Made by a program: the position numbers and the translations under genes | The notes under the pieces: generated by a model | Databases searched by the model: none | The model's input: only the letters and a program-made list of their open reading frames with translations | Told to the model about the DNA's origin: nothing | In this document: piece after piece, positions 8,833 through 17,810 of the stretch | Layout of the letters: each line of letters begins with the position of its first letter | How positions within the stretch are numbered: position 1 is the stretch's first letter | Source of the DNA: Ruegeria arenilitoris | GTDB taxonomy: Bacteria > Pseudomonadota > Alphaproteobacteria > Rhodobacterales > Rhodobacteraceae | DNA: 64,000 bases | Assembly: GCF_013035315.1 (NCBI RefSeq) | Contig: NZ_WQHP01000001.1 | Coordinates: 744,001 to 808,000 of the forward strand | Direction: 5' to 3'

Positions 8833-9744
8833 ATGTCCCTTAGACCAACACTGGAAACTCGCAAAGCCATGCCGACCATGGAAGGCGCAGGCGTCAAATT
8901 GCACCGGGCTTTTGGGTTTCAGGACCCGTCCGAGCTTGATCCGTTCCTGTTGTTCGACGATTTCAGGAACGAGCGCCCAGAGGATTACCAAGCGGGCTTT
9001 CCGTGGCACCCGCACCGCGGGATCGAGACCATAAGCTATGTGCTTTCCGGCACTGTTGAACATGCGGATTCGCTTGGGAACACAGGGACCTTGGGTGCAG
9101 GTGATGTTCAGTGGATGACCGCCGGATCCGGGATTTTGCATCAGGAAATGCCCAAGGGAAACACTGCTGGCCAAATGCATGGGTTCCAACTGTGGGGCAA
9201 TTTGCCGTCAGATCAGAAAATGACCACGCCCCGCTATCAGGATGTCCAAAGCAAGGATATTCCCGAAATCATCGACGATGACGGAACAACCGTGCGCGTT
9301 ATCGTGGGTGAATTCTGGGGCAAGACGGGTCCTGTTGATGGCATAGCAGCCGATCCACAGTATTTGGACGTTCAAATCCCTGCCGGGGTAAAAAAGACCT
9401 TTCGGATCGACACTTATCGCCGCGCCTTTGCCTATGTGTTCCAAGGACAGGCGGCCTTTGCCGACGCATCGCAACCCACCGGCGTGCTGCTGGAGAAAGA
9501 AATCGCCGGGCAAGAGGTCAACATCCGAGATCTATCCGGGGACCGTACTCTGGTACGGTTCGGAACCGGCGATGAAGTAACCGTTCAGGCCGGGCCTGAA
9601 GGCGTAAGGTTTCTGTTGATCTCGGGTGCGCCGATTGACGAACCAGTTGCGTGGCATGGCCCGATCGTGATGAACACGCGGGCAGAATTGGAACAGGCGT
9701 TTCGTGAACTGCGCAACGGTACGTTCATCCGCGCGGCGCACTGA
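8833..9744 (+). CDS. Pirin family protein
   Basis: 303 aa with AGGAGG at the ribosome site. It is a bicupin of the pirin family. The N-terminal cupin shows the metal ligands His59 and His61 (HPHRGIET) and His103 and Glu105 (GILHQEMP). Family members bind Fe(II), and some have quercetin 2,3-dioxygenase activity, while others act in redox sensing; the substrate here is unknown. It is convergent with the TetR gene at 9758, and a shared hairpin separates their ends. Confidence 0.9.
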   Translation: MSLRPTLETRKAMPTMEGAGVKLHRAFGFQDPSELDPFLLFDDFRNERPEDYQAGFPWHPHRGIETISYVLSGTVEHADSLGNTGTLGAGDVQWMTAGSGILHQEMPKGNTAGQMHGFQLWGNLPSDQKMTTPRYQDVQSKDIPEIIDDDGTTVRVIVGEFWGKTGPVDGIAADPQYLDVQIPAGVKKTFRIDTYRRAFAYVFQGQAAFADASQPTGVLLEKEIAGQEVNIRDLSGDRTLVRFGTGDEVTVQAGPEGVRFLLISGAPIDEPVAWHGPIVMNTRAELEQAFRELRNGTFIRAAH

Positions 9745-9754
9745 TAAACAATCG

Positions 9755-9783
9755 TGGTCAGGCGGTTACGGCGCGCCTGACCA
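9755..9783. terminator. Bidirectional hairpin between pirin and TetR genes
   Basis: TGGTCAGGCG and CGCCTGACCA pair over 10 bases around a 9-base loop. It lies at the junction of two convergent genes and covers the stop codon of the TetR gene. Tails are only weakly U-rich, but the position favours a shared terminator. Confidence 0.5.
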
Positions 9784-10345
9784 TATCCCAGTAGATCTGC
9801 TCGACCTCGTCCAGCGACAAACGTCCGCCTGCGCGATACCAGGTCATCACCCCGTTCAACATGGCAATCACCGCCAATGTTGCAATCTTGGTATCTGCGA
9901 CCGAGAACAGCCCGGCATTCTGGCCGTCCTGCAATATTCCTTCGAGTGAGTCTTCGTAGGTGCGGCGCAAGACTTCGATTTCCGAGAAGTTCTCGAGCGT
10001 AAGGTTGCGCAGTTCCATGTAGGCGATGAACACCTCATCCGGGCGCTCCATGTGGAACCGAATGTGAAAGCCGACAAAGCGGCGCAACGCGTCCTCCGGA
10101 TCAGTTGGTTTGTCCAACGCCGCATAGGCGGCCAGAAGGTCCTGCAGATGGTCCTGCATCAGTCGGTACAGCAAGCTCTGCTTGTCTGGGGTGTAGTTGT
10201 ACAAAGCTCCCGCCTGCACGCCCACTTCCTTTGCAATCTGGCGCATGGACACAGCGGCATAGCCATGCCGGGCGAACAGACCCAGCGCCGCTTTGCGGAT
10301 GCGTGGACCGGTGATGTCGGAATGTGATCCTTGAGTACGAGCCAT
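9758..10345 (-). CDS. TetR family transcriptional regulator
   Basis: 195 aa from the ATG at 10345; the 7-codon upstream extension is rejected because it would run into the operator. The TetR_N helix-turn-helix is clear (ALGLFARHGYAAVSMRQIAKEVGVQAGALYNYTPDK, about 15-55). The C-terminal ligand domain begins like those of fatty-acid or acyl-CoA responsive members, but the ligand is unknown. A perfect 9-base inverted repeat lies 11 bases upstream of the start codon and is the probable autoregulatory operator. The divergent neighbour is a small lipoprotein gene. Confidence 0.9.
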   Translation of the reverse strand: MARTQGSHSDITGPRIRKAALGLFARHGYAAVSMRQIAKEVGVQAGALYNYTPDKQSLLYRLMQDHLQDLLAAYAALDKPTDPEDALRRFVGFHIRFHMERPDEVFIAYMELRNLTLENFSEIEVLRRTYEDSLEGILQDGQNAGLFSVADTKIATLAVIAMLNGVMTWYRAGGRLSLDEVEQIYWDMVRRAVTA

Positions 10346-10355
10346 ACCCACACCG

Positions 10356-10377
10356 TATATGAACAAGCGTTCATATA
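10356..10377. promoter_or_regulatory. TetR-type operator, perfect inverted repeat
   Basis: TATATGAAC and GTTCATATA are exact reverse complements separated by AAGC. It lies between the divergent TetR gene and the lipoprotein gene, where an autorepressor would bind. The GAAC...GTTC core is the same as in the operator at 34647. Confidence 0.7.
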
Positions 10378-10445
10378 GAACCCCGCTTGAACGTCTGTCG
10401 CAAAAGGTGCATCACAGGGTCAGGTGCAAACAAAAAGGGTTCAGC

Positions 10446-10694
10446 ATGAAGCCTCTGCCATTGTTGGTTCTGCTTCTGACCTGCGCGGCCTGCGCGGATT
10501 TCCCGGAACTGGAGGGGCGAGAGCAGCCGAACGTGCGCTCGGCCAAGTATCCCAAGCTGATCCCAGTTCCGGACATTCTGGGCCCGCCTATTGATCCTGT
10601 GAACGAAGCCGCCGAGGTCGAAGAGGATTTGACCGCACGCGGCGAAGCGCTGGCCCAAAAGGCCGAGGCGCTGCAAAACGCACAAACCAACTGA
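10446..10694 (+). CDS. Small putative lipoprotein
   Basis: 82 aa from the ATG at 10446. A hydrophobic leader ends in Cys-rich LLLTCAACADF. Cys16 with two Ala before it approximates a lipobox, though the match is imperfect, so it may instead be a simple exported protein. The mature part is Pro- and Glu-rich with a predicted helix at the C-terminus (EEDLTARGEALAQKAEAL). It precedes hom by 127 bases on the same strand. Function unknown. Confidence 0.7.
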   Translation: MKPLPLLVLLLTCAACADFPELEGREQPNVRSAKYPKLIPVPDILGPPIDPVNEAAEVEEDLTARGEALAQKAEALQNAQTN

Positions 10695-10821
10695 TCTATC
10701 GCGATTCAAACACCTGTTACCGCTGTCTCGGATTGCGCCCCGTCGCTGAACCCGCTAAGGCACCGTTGAACGGGCGTACAGCCTGATACCAAGGACATTC
10801 GAGCGGAAAGGAACCCACGGG

Positions 10822-12108
10822 ATGACACAGGCGCTGCGGCTGGGAATTGCGGGCTTGGGAACAGTTGGCGTGGGTGTCGTGCGGATCGTCCGCCGCCATG
10901 CCGACCTGCTACAGGCGCGTACAGGCCGCGCGATCGAGATCACCGCAGTATCCGCGCGCGATGCGAACAAAGATCGCGGTGTGAACCTGTCGGACTACGC
11001 GTGGGAAACGGACCCGGTGGCTCTGGCCCAACGCGATGATATTGACGTGTTTGTCGAGCTGATGGGTGGCGAGAATGGCCCGGCCAAAGCCTCGGTCGAG
11101 GCGGCTCTGGCAGCAGGCAAGGATGTCGTCACCGCCAACAAAGCGCTGTTGGCCATCCACGGTCAGGCGCTGGCCGAACAGGCCGAGGCCGCTGGCCGCG
11201 TGATCCGGTTCGAGGCCGCCGTTGCCGGTGGCATCCCGGTCATCAAGTCCCTGACCGAAGGACTGGCCGGGAACCAGATTACCCGCGTCATGGGTGTGAT
11301 GAACGGCACCTGCAACTACATTCTGACGCGGATGCAATCGCAAGAACTGGGCTATAACGCCCTGTTCGAGGAATGCGCCGAACTGGGATACCTCGAAGCT
11401 GACCCGAACCTCGACGTAGGCGGCATCGACGCGGCGCATAAGCTGGCGCTTTTGTCCTCAATCGCGTTTGGCACCAAACCGAATTTCGACGGCATTCAGA
11501 TCGAAGGCATCCAGCAGATCAGCCTGGATGACATCCACCAAGCCGACGACATGGGATATCGCATCAAGCTGCTGGGCGTCGCCCAACGCTCGGCCCGTGG
11601 TCTGGAACAGCGGATGCAGCCCTGCCTTGTGCCCAGCGGCTCGCCCTTGGGTCAGTTGGAAGGCGGCACCAATATGGTCGTGATCGAAGGCGACGCCGTC
11701 GATCAGGTTGTTCTGCGTGGGCCCGGCGCGGGCGAAGGCCCCACGGCCAGCGCCGTGATGGGCGACGTCTGCGATCTGGCGCGTGGTCTGCAGATCCCGA
11801 CCTTTGGCCGACCCGCCACCACCTTGGAAGACGCCAAACCCGCCATCACCGGCCTGCCCGCACCCTATTACCTGCGCCTTGCCCTGTTCGACAAACCCGG
11901 CGCACTGGCCAAAGTCGCCGCAATTCTTGGCGATGCGGGTGTATCCATCGACCGGATGCGCCAGTACGGCCACACCGATAGCACCGCGCCTGTTCTGATC
12001 GTGACCCACAAGACAACCCGCGCCACGCTGGACGTCGCGCTGGAGGGCCTACGCGCAACTGACGTCGTTGCGGGCGAGCCCGTCGCATTGCGGATTGAAG
12101 AGGTTTGA
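10822..12108 (+). CDS. hom: Homoserine dehydrogenase
   Basis: 428 aa. It reduces aspartate semialdehyde to homoserine for threonine and methionine synthesis. The N-terminal NAD(P) fold carries GIAGLGTVGVGVV. The middle holds TANKALLA and the catalytic-domain segment MGVMNGTCNYILT, and ELGYLEADPNLDVGG supplies the conserved Glu/Asp region. A C-terminal ACT domain (YYLRLALFDKPGALAKVAAIL, about 350-428) suggests feedback regulation by threonine. It is 69 bases upstream of glpX on the same strand, and the two are probably co-transcribed. Confidence 0.96.
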   Translation: MTQALRLGIAGLGTVGVGVVRIVRRHADLLQARTGRAIEITAVSARDANKDRGVNLSDYAWETDPVALAQRDDIDVFVELMGGENGPAKASVEAALAAGKDVVTANKALLAIHGQALAEQAEAAGRVIRFEAAVAGGIPVIKSLTEGLAGNQITRVMGVMNGTCNYILTRMQSQELGYNALFEECAELGYLEADPNLDVGGIDAAHKLALLSSIAFGTKPNFDGIQIEGIQQISLDDIHQADDMGYRIKLLGVAQRSARGLEQRMQPCLVPSGSPLGQLEGGTNMVVIEGDAVDQVVLRGPGAGEGPTASAVMGDVCDLARGLQIPTFGRPATTLEDAKPAITGLPAPYYLRLALFDKPGALAKVAAILGDAGVSIDRMRQYGHTDSTAPVLIVTHKTTRATLDVALEGLRATDVVAGEPVALRIEEV

Positions 12109-12177
12109 CCCTTGCGGCCTGCCGTAAACGCAGGCTATCCCCGATAAAACGCCTTTACTGACCTGAGGATACCTAAA

Positions 12178-13161
12178 ATGACCGCTGCCAAAATCGACTT
12201 CAACGACCGCCTATTGTCTTTGGGCCTTGCGCGGGTCGCGGAACAGGCCGCATTGGCCTCGGCCTCGCTGGTCGGGCGTGGCGACGAAAAGGCTGCGGAC
12301 CAGGCGGCTGTGAACGCGATGCGCGAACAGCTGAACCTTCTGGACATCGCCGGTGTCGTTGTCATCGGCGAAGGCGAACGCGACGAGGCACCGATGCTGT
12401 ATATCGGCGAAGAGGTTGGCACCGGTAACGGCCCCGGCGTAGACATCGCGCTGGATCCGCTGGAAGGCACCACGCTGACCGCCAAGGATATGCCAAACGC
12501 GCTGACCGTTATCGCAATGGGTCCGCGCGGCTCGATGCTGCATGCGCCAGATGTCTACATGGACAAGCTGGCCATCGGTCCGGGCTTCCCCGAAGGCGTC
12601 GTGAACCTGGACATGAGCCCGCGCGAACGCGTTGAGGCGCTGGCAAAGGCCAAAGGGTGCGAGCCTGCCGACATCACCGTCTGCATTTTGGAACGCCCCC
12701 GTCATGAGGCGATGATCGCCGAAGTGCGCGAAACCGGCGCCTCGATCCGCCTGATCACCGACGGCGACGTGGCGGGCGTGATGCACTGTGCCGAAAGCGA
12801 AGAGACCGGCATCGATATGTACATGGGTCAAGGCGGCGCGCCCGAGGGTGTTCTGGCCGCTGCAGCGCTGAAATGCATGGGTGGTCAGATCTTTGGCCGC
12901 CTGCTGTTCCGCAATGACGACGAACGTGGCCGCGCCGCAAAGGCCGGCATTACCGATCTGGACCGTGTCTATGCGCGGGATGAGATGGTCACCGCCGACG
13001 TGATCTTTGCCGCCACTGGCGTAACCGGCGGATCGCTGCTGCCGCGTATCAAGCGTGAACCGGGCTGGGTGGAAACCACCACCCTATTGATGCGCTCGAA
13101 GACAGGATCCGTCCGTCGCATGTCCTACCGCACGCCGATGTGGTCGCACGACAACGCGTAA
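12178..13161 (+). CDS. glpX: Fructose-1,6-bisphosphatase class II
   Basis: 327 aa, family length. It dephosphorylates fructose 1,6-bisphosphate in gluconeogenesis, and in some bacteria sedoheptulose bisphosphate as well. Visible motifs are GEGERDEAPML and LDPLEGTT (metal-binding acidic residues of the inositol-phosphatase-like fold) and the C-terminal TGVTGGSLL segment. It follows hom and is followed by a hairpin terminator at 13206-13233, which would end the hom-glpX transcript. Confidence 0.95.
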   Translation: MTAAKIDFNDRLLSLGLARVAEQAALASASLVGRGDEKAADQAAVNAMREQLNLLDIAGVVVIGEGERDEAPMLYIGEEVGTGNGPGVDIALDPLEGTTLTAKDMPNALTVIAMGPRGSMLHAPDVYMDKLAIGPGFPEGVVNLDMSPRERVEALAKAKGCEPADITVCILERPRHEAMIAEVRETGASIRLITDGDVAGVMHCAESEETGIDMYMGQGGAPEGVLAAAALKCMGGQIFGRLLFRNDDERGRAAKAGITDLDRVYARDEMVTADVIFAATGVTGGSLLPRIKREPGWVETTTLLMRSKTGSVRRMSYRTPMWSHDNA

Positions 13162-13205
13162 CCGCTTGCGCCAGAACCGCGCGCAAGGATATTCATACAG
13201 GTAAT

Positions 13206-13233
13206 AAGGCCGGGTCCGAGAGGGTCCGGCCTT
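13206..13233 (+). terminator. Hairpin after glpX, upstream of recJ
   Basis: A stem of 12 pairs (AAGGCCGG against CCGGCCTT, plus two G-T and two C-G pairs) is closed by a GAGA tetraloop of the GNRA type. It follows the glpX stop by 44 bases and precedes the recJ start by 20. No strong U-tract, so termination may be partial and recJ may be read through. Confidence 0.5.
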
Positions 13234-13252
13234 GGCATATGAAAGGCAGGAC

Positions 13253-14995
13253 ATGAGCTTTTTAGGGGTTGAGCAGTCACTGACCGGGCGGCGTTGGATC
13301 GGACCCGAGGCCGAGGTGGAGCGCGCGACAGAAATGCTGGTGCAGCAAGCCGGGCTGCCCCGAGCCGTCTGTCAGGTTCTGGCACGCCGCGGCGTTCCGC
13401 CGATGGAGGCCAAAGGGTTTCTGGACCCCAAACTGAAAGAACTGCTGCCTGACCCCCGCGCGATGAAAGATATGGAAGCCGCGGCGACGCGCTTTCTGAC
13501 CGCCGTACGGGAAAAGCAGCGGATTGCGGTCTTTGCCGATTACGACGTGGATGGGGGCAGTTCTGCCGCCCTTCTGCTGGTCTGGTTGCGTCAGATGGGT
13601 CTGCAGGCGACACTTTATGTGCCTGACCGTATCGACGAAGGCTATGGCCCCAACGTGCCTGCGATGCAGGATTTGGCCGCGTCGCACGACCTGATCATCT
13701 GCGTGGATTGCGGCACACTCAGCCACGAGCCGATTGCAGCTGCAAAAGGCGCGGATGTCATCGTTCTGGACCATCACCTTGGTGGTGAGACCCTGCCTGA
13801 TTGCGTGGCCGTGGTGAACCCGAACCGGCAGGACGAAAGCGGCGATCTCGGCTATCTCTGCGCGGCTGGCGTGGTGTTCCTGATGCTGGTCGAGGCCGGT
13901 CGGCAATTACGCGAAGCTAGGGTCAAGGGTCCCGACCTGATCAGCCTGCTGGATCTCGTGGCTCTTGCCACCGTGGCCGATGTCGCGCCGCTGATCGAGG
14001 CCAACCGAGCGTTGGTGCGGCAAGGTCTGAAAGTCATGGCGCAGCGCCAGCGACCGGGCCTTGTGGCGTTGTCGGATGTGTCGCGCATGGATTCGTCCCC
14101 CAACAGCTATCACCTGGGTTTTTTGCTGGGCCCGCGCGTCAATGCAGGTGGGCGGATTGGCAAGGCTGATCTTGGGGCCCGACTGCTGAGCACCGACTCG
14201 GTGACCGAAGCGGAGGCGCTATCGCAAAAACTGGACGAGTTGAACACCGAGCGGCGCGATATTGAAAATGCTGTGCGTGCGGCAGCTTTGGAACAGGCCG
14301 AGGAACGGGGGCTCGACGCGCCGCTGGTCTGGGCGGCAGGCGAAGGATGGCACCCCGGCGTCGTCGGTATCGTCGCCTCGCGCCTCAAGGAAAACGCCAA
14401 CCGTCCAGCCATCGTCATCGGATTTGACGGGGATGAGGGCAAGGGTTCGGGACGGTCGGTCTCGGGCGTTGATCTGGGCGCATCGATCCAGCGGCTGGCA
14501 GCAGAGGGGCTTCTCGTCAAAGGCGGCGGTCACAAGATGGCTGCCGGACTGACCGTCATGCGCGAACAGTTGGAGCCCGCCATGGCGCGATTAAGCGAAC
14601 TGCTTGCCAAACAAGGCGCAGGTCAAGGCGGACCGGCTGACCTAAAACTGGATGGAGCCTTGATGCCTGGCGCAGCCTCGGTCGAATTGATCGAGCAAAT
14701 CGAAAAGGCCGGTCCCTTCGGGGCCAGCGCCCCTGCCCCGCGCTACGCCCTGCCGGACCTGCAGGTTCGCTTTGCAAAGCGCGTCGGGGAATCGCATCTA
14801 AAGCTGTCTCTGTCCGACGGAATGGGTGCTGGGCTGGACGCCATCGCCTTTGGTGCCTTTGACGGGCCGATGGGTGAACGGCTGTCCAATCACGGCGGTG
14901 CCCGGTTCCATTTCGCCGGGCGGCTTGAGGTGAACACCTGGGGTGGCCGCCAAAGCGTGCAGCTAAGACTGGAGGACGCGGCGGAGGCAAACTAA
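13253..14995 (+). CDS. recJ: Single-stranded-DNA-specific exonuclease RecJ
   Basis: 580 aa from the ATG at 13253, which has GGCAGG upstream; the TTG seven codons earlier is rejected. RecJ is a 5'-3' exonuclease in recombination and repair. The DHH phosphoesterase motifs are present: FADYDVDGG (motif I), VDCGT, and VLDHHLGG (motif III). The DHHA1 domain shows GKGSGRSV and GGGHKMAAG. Length fits the family. It is the last gene before the two tRNA-Glu genes. Confidence 0.95.
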   Translation: MSFLGVEQSLTGRRWIGPEAEVERATEMLVQQAGLPRAVCQVLARRGVPPMEAKGFLDPKLKELLPDPRAMKDMEAAATRFLTAVREKQRIAVFADYDVDGGSSAALLLVWLRQMGLQATLYVPDRIDEGYGPNVPAMQDLAASHDLIICVDCGTLSHEPIAAAKGADVIVLDHHLGGETLPDCVAVVNPNRQDESGDLGYLCAAGVVFLMLVEAGRQLREARVKGPDLISLLDLVALATVADVAPLIEANRALVRQGLKVMAQRQRPGLVALSDVSRMDSSPNSYHLGFLLGPRVNAGGRIGKADLGARLLSTDSVTEAEALSQKLDELNTERRDIENAVRAAALEQAEERGLDAPLVWAAGEGWHPGVVGIVASRLKENANRPAIVIGFDGDEGKGSGRSVSGVDLGASIQRLAAEGLLVKGGGHKMAAGLTVMREQLEPAMARLSELLAKQGAGQGGPADLKLDGALMPGAASVELIEQIEKAGPFGASAPAPRYALPDLQVRFAKRVGESHLKLSLSDGMGAGLDAIAFGAFDGPMGERLSNHGGARFHFAGRLEVNTWGGRQSVQLRLEDAAEAN

Positions 14996-15093
14996 GCCAG
15001 ATTCCAGCCCGGCCAAAAAAGTTTCGTATCCCTGCATTTTTCGGCTTGCGGGGGTCAGAGGTAAACCGTAAAAGGCCCTCCACAAGCCAGCGT

Positions 15094-15168
15094 GGCCCGT
15101 TCGTCTATCGGTTAGGACGCCAGGTTTTCAACCTGGAAAGAGGGGTTCGATTCCCCTACGGGCTACCA
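15094..15168 (+). tRNA. tRNA-Glu (anticodon UUC), copy 1
   Basis: 75 nt including encoded CCA. The acceptor arms GGCCCGT and ACGGGCT pair with a G-U at position 1-72. The anticodon stem CCAGG/CCTGG encloses the loop TTTTCAA, which reads TTC. The T arm GGGG-TTCGATT-CCCC is standard. A protein-like ORF over this stretch is an artefact of the two tRNA copies. Confidence 0.97.
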
Positions 15169-15192
15169 CTTGTGCTTGCGCCATTGGCAGAT

Positions 15193-15267
15193 GGCCCGTT
15201 CGTCTATCGGTTAGGACGCCAGGTTTTCAACCTGGAAAGAGGGGTTCGATTCCCCTACGGGCTACCA
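15193..15267 (+). tRNA. tRNA-Glu (anticodon UUC), copy 2
   Basis: Identical over all 75 nt to copy 1, starting 24 bases after it ends. The pair is presumably processed from one transcript. The CCA end lies 11 bases from the stop codon of the convergent V-ATPase subunit A gene. Confidence 0.97.
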
Positions 15268-15278
15268 TTTCTCCTGAT

Positions 15279-17120
15279 CTACACTCCGAACTTTTCGTGG
15301 CACAGGTCCGTGATCTGACCCCAGATCGACTTGAATTCCGGCGTGTTTTCCGCAGCATAGTGGAAGTTCTTCATCAGCCCCGTCAGCTGAGTGAACACCT
15401 GACGCACTTCGGCCTTATCAGCAAAGCTCGCCGTTGATTGCGTGACATCATAGACCAGCTTGAAGGTCATCTTCTGACGCTCCAGCGGGACGGTGGCGTC
15501 CACTTTGTCAAATGCGTCTTGCTGCAAATAGACCATGTCGACAAACAGCGCCTTTTGCTGGGTCACAAAGTCCTCGATTGTAACGCCTTCTTCGCCGGTG
15601 ACCTGCATCATCTGGTCCACCTGCTCGCCCTTTTCGATCAACGCCAACAGATCGCGCACCTTACCGGTCCAGCCGGGCTCGGCGTTTTTGTCGTACCAGT
15701 CCGAAAGCTGATCAGTGTAACGCGACCAACTGAGCATCGGATCGACCGCCGGGTAGAACCGCTTGTAAGCGCGCTCGGATGACAGGCCGAGGAAGCACTT
15801 CACCGTGGACAGTGTCGACTGGGTTACCGGCTCGTCAAAGTTGCCACCTGCAGGTGAGACCGTGCCAATCAAAGTCAGACTGCCGAGATCACCATCGTTG
15901 GTCTTCAACGCCCCAGCGCGCTCGTACAGCCCCTTGATCGAGCTCTCCAGGTAGGCCGGAAACCCCTCCTCACCGGGAATTTCCTCAAGCTTGCCAGAGG
16001 TCTCGCGCATAGCCTGCGCCCAGCGGCTTGTACTGTCCGCGATCAGCAGCACGTCATATCCCATCTGCCGGTAATACTCGCCCAGAGTGATGCCCGTGAA
16101 TATTGACGCCTCACGGGCCGCGACGGGCATTGAGGACGTGTTACAAATGATAATCGTCCGATCCATCAGGCTGCCGCCCGAGGTCGGATCGGTCATCTTG
16201 GGGAATTCGTGGATCGTTTCCACCACCTCGCCCGCGCGTTCTCCGCAGGCTACGACGATCACGATATCCACTTTGGAATTCCGCGCGATCAGGTTCTGCA
16301 GCACGGTTTTGCCCGCTCCAAACGGTCCAGGAATACAGGCTGTGCCACCGCGCGCGATGGGAAAGAACGTGTCAATCAGCCGTTGCGAGGTCAGAACGGG
16401 TTCGGTCGGGTACAGGCGTTCCGACAGGGTACGTTTCAGGATGCTTTCAGGCAAGGGCCGACGAACGGGCCATTTCTGGCACAGGGTCAGAGTGTGTTCA
16501 CCGCCCTGCTCATCCTCAAGACGCGCAACAATCTCATGGATCGAGGCTGCTCCTTTCTGGACCCAGACGACCTTGTAATCGCCCACCCAGTTAAACGGCA
16601 GCATAATCTTATGGGTAAACCGTCCCTCGGGCACCGTGCCGATGCTGTCACCCGCCGTGACGGTATCTCCGACTTTGACCGAGGGCGAGAACGACCACTT
16701 TGCCTGATCGTCCAGCGGAGCAACATCTGCGCCGCGCGGCAGGAACGTCCCGAACTCGGCGGCGACTTTTGGCAGGGGCGATTGCAACCCATCAAAAACC
16801 TGCCCCAAAAGTCCGGGCCCAAGTTCGACTGACAGCAATTGGCCCGACTGTTCCACAGGGTCCCCAACGGCGACGCCATCCGTGCTTTCATAGACCTGAA
16901 CGTCCGCCGTGTCGCCGCGTACGCGCAACACCTCGGCCTTAAGACGCTCCTGACGGCCACCGGGGCCGGGCCGCGTCGGCAGAATGAACACCACTTCGTT
17001 CTTGACCAATTGCCCGGGAACGCCCGCGGCATCATGGTTTGCCTGAATTTGAACCAGCCCTTCCTGGACCGAGACGACACGTGCGGTTGCGGTTTGAACC
17101 GAAGGGGATTGGGCAGTCAT
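15279..17120 (-). CDS. atpA (V/A-type): V/A-type ATPase catalytic subunit A
   Basis: 613 aa, normal for V/A-type A subunits, which are longer than F-type beta because of the non-homologous insert. The P-loop GPFGAGKT at 265-272 marks it as the catalytic subunit. GERAGEVVE supplies the catalytic Glu region, and MDRTIIICNTSS and SRWAQAMRE are also family segments. It hydrolyses or makes ATP in the A3B3 head. It is the last gene of a seven-gene operon and overlaps the DUF2764-like gene by 4 bases. In chlamydial-type operons A normally sits directly before B; here it is at the other end. Confidence 0.95.
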   Translation of the reverse strand: MTAQSPSVQTATARVVSVQEGLVQIQANHDAAGVPGQLVKNEVVFILPTRPGPGGRQERLKAEVLRVRGDTADVQVYESTDGVAVGDPVEQSGQLLSVELGPGLLGQVFDGLQSPLPKVAAEFGTFLPRGADVAPLDDQAKWSFSPSVKVGDTVTAGDSIGTVPEGRFTHKIMLPFNWVGDYKVVWVQKGAASIHEIVARLEDEQGGEHTLTLCQKWPVRRPLPESILKRTLSERLYPTEPVLTSQRLIDTFFPIARGGTACIPGPFGAGKTVLQNLIARNSKVDIVIVVACGERAGEVVETIHEFPKMTDPTSGGSLMDRTIIICNTSSMPVAAREASIFTGITLGEYYRQMGYDVLLIADSTSRWAQAMRETSGKLEEIPGEEGFPAYLESSIKGLYERAGALKTNDGDLGSLTLIGTVSPAGGNFDEPVTQSTLSTVKCFLGLSSERAYKRFYPAVDPMLSWSRYTDQLSDWYDKNAEPGWTGKVRDLLALIEKGEQVDQMMQVTGEEGVTIEDFVTQQKALFVDMVYLQQDAFDKVDATVPLERQKMTFKLVYDVTQSTASFADKAEVRQVFTQLTGLMKNFHYAAENTPEFKSIWGQITDLCHEKFGV

Positions 17121-17809
17121 GCGCTTACTCTCTCAAAATCGAAATCTGCGACATTGGCCATGGCCTGTTGGGCCAGCTTCTCAAATCGTATGGCCGCATC
17201 CTGAGCGTTGCTTTGCGCCCAGCGGTCAAAAATGTTCCAGATCAGAACGTAAATCGCCACGGCTTCGAAATCGAACAGGTGGCGGCCAGCGTGCCGTTTC
17301 AGTTGCTTGTGACTGACAGACAGCAACAGACGTTCGAGGCCCAACGGATCTTCGGCTTCCAACAGCTGTCGCGCTTCTTTGATCCAGGGCATTGGCACCG
17401 ACAGGCGAAAATCGGGATCGCCCCAGTTGGCGGGGATATGGCGGCTCCAACGGCCAAAGCCAAATGCACCCGCAGGCGGAGAGCCCCCATGCCCGCGCAG
17501 ACGCAATGCGGCAACGGCAGTACGCAAGTCCATCCGTTCTTGAAATACACTGCGCAAGGAAGGTTGCGGGATGTCGGCAAGCGCTTTTTTGCACCGCTCT
17601 ACGGCCTGAGCGTCAGTGACGTCCATGTCGTATTCGTTCCAGCTCAGCGCGTGTTCCATCACTTTAAGAACCTGCGCGTCTTCGGGTGTCAGTGCCTTGA
17701 GGCGACGATCCAGACGCAGCCGTGACAGCGGAGGCTGCTTGGCCACAAACAGCCGCTCAGAGCCCGGTAGGCTGCTGATCAGGGCGATATAGGCGTCAGG
17801 GTCCGACAT
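17117..17809 (-). CDS. DUF2764-like V/A-ATPase accessory/stalk protein
   Basis: 230 aa. It lies between E and A exactly where chlamydial and related bacterial V/A-ATPase operons carry a DUF2764 protein (CT309 type). The start AYIALISSLPGSERLF resembles the YYLVASLP opening of that family. It is mostly helical with no membrane segment. No subunit C gene is present, so this protein may serve as the C-like connector between rotor and central stalk; that is inference. The start is one base after the E stop codon and its end overlaps A by 4 bases. Confidence 0.7.
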   Translation of the reverse strand: MSDPDAYIALISSLPGSERLFVAKQPPLSRLRLDRRLKALTPEDAQVLKVMEHALSWNEYDMDVTDAQAVERCKKALADIPQPSLRSVFQERMDLRTAVAALRLRGHGGSPPAGAFGFGRWSRHIPANWGDPDFRLSVPMPWIKEARQLLEAEDPLGLERLLLSVSHKQLKRHAGRHLFDFEAVAIYVLIWNIFDRWAQSNAQDAAIRFEKLAQQAMANVADFDFERVSA

Positions 17810-17810
17810 C

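Noticed and set aside
15046-15318. 90-codon ORF with an exact internal repeat
   Set aside because: The repeat is simply the two identical tRNA-Glu genes translated in one frame.
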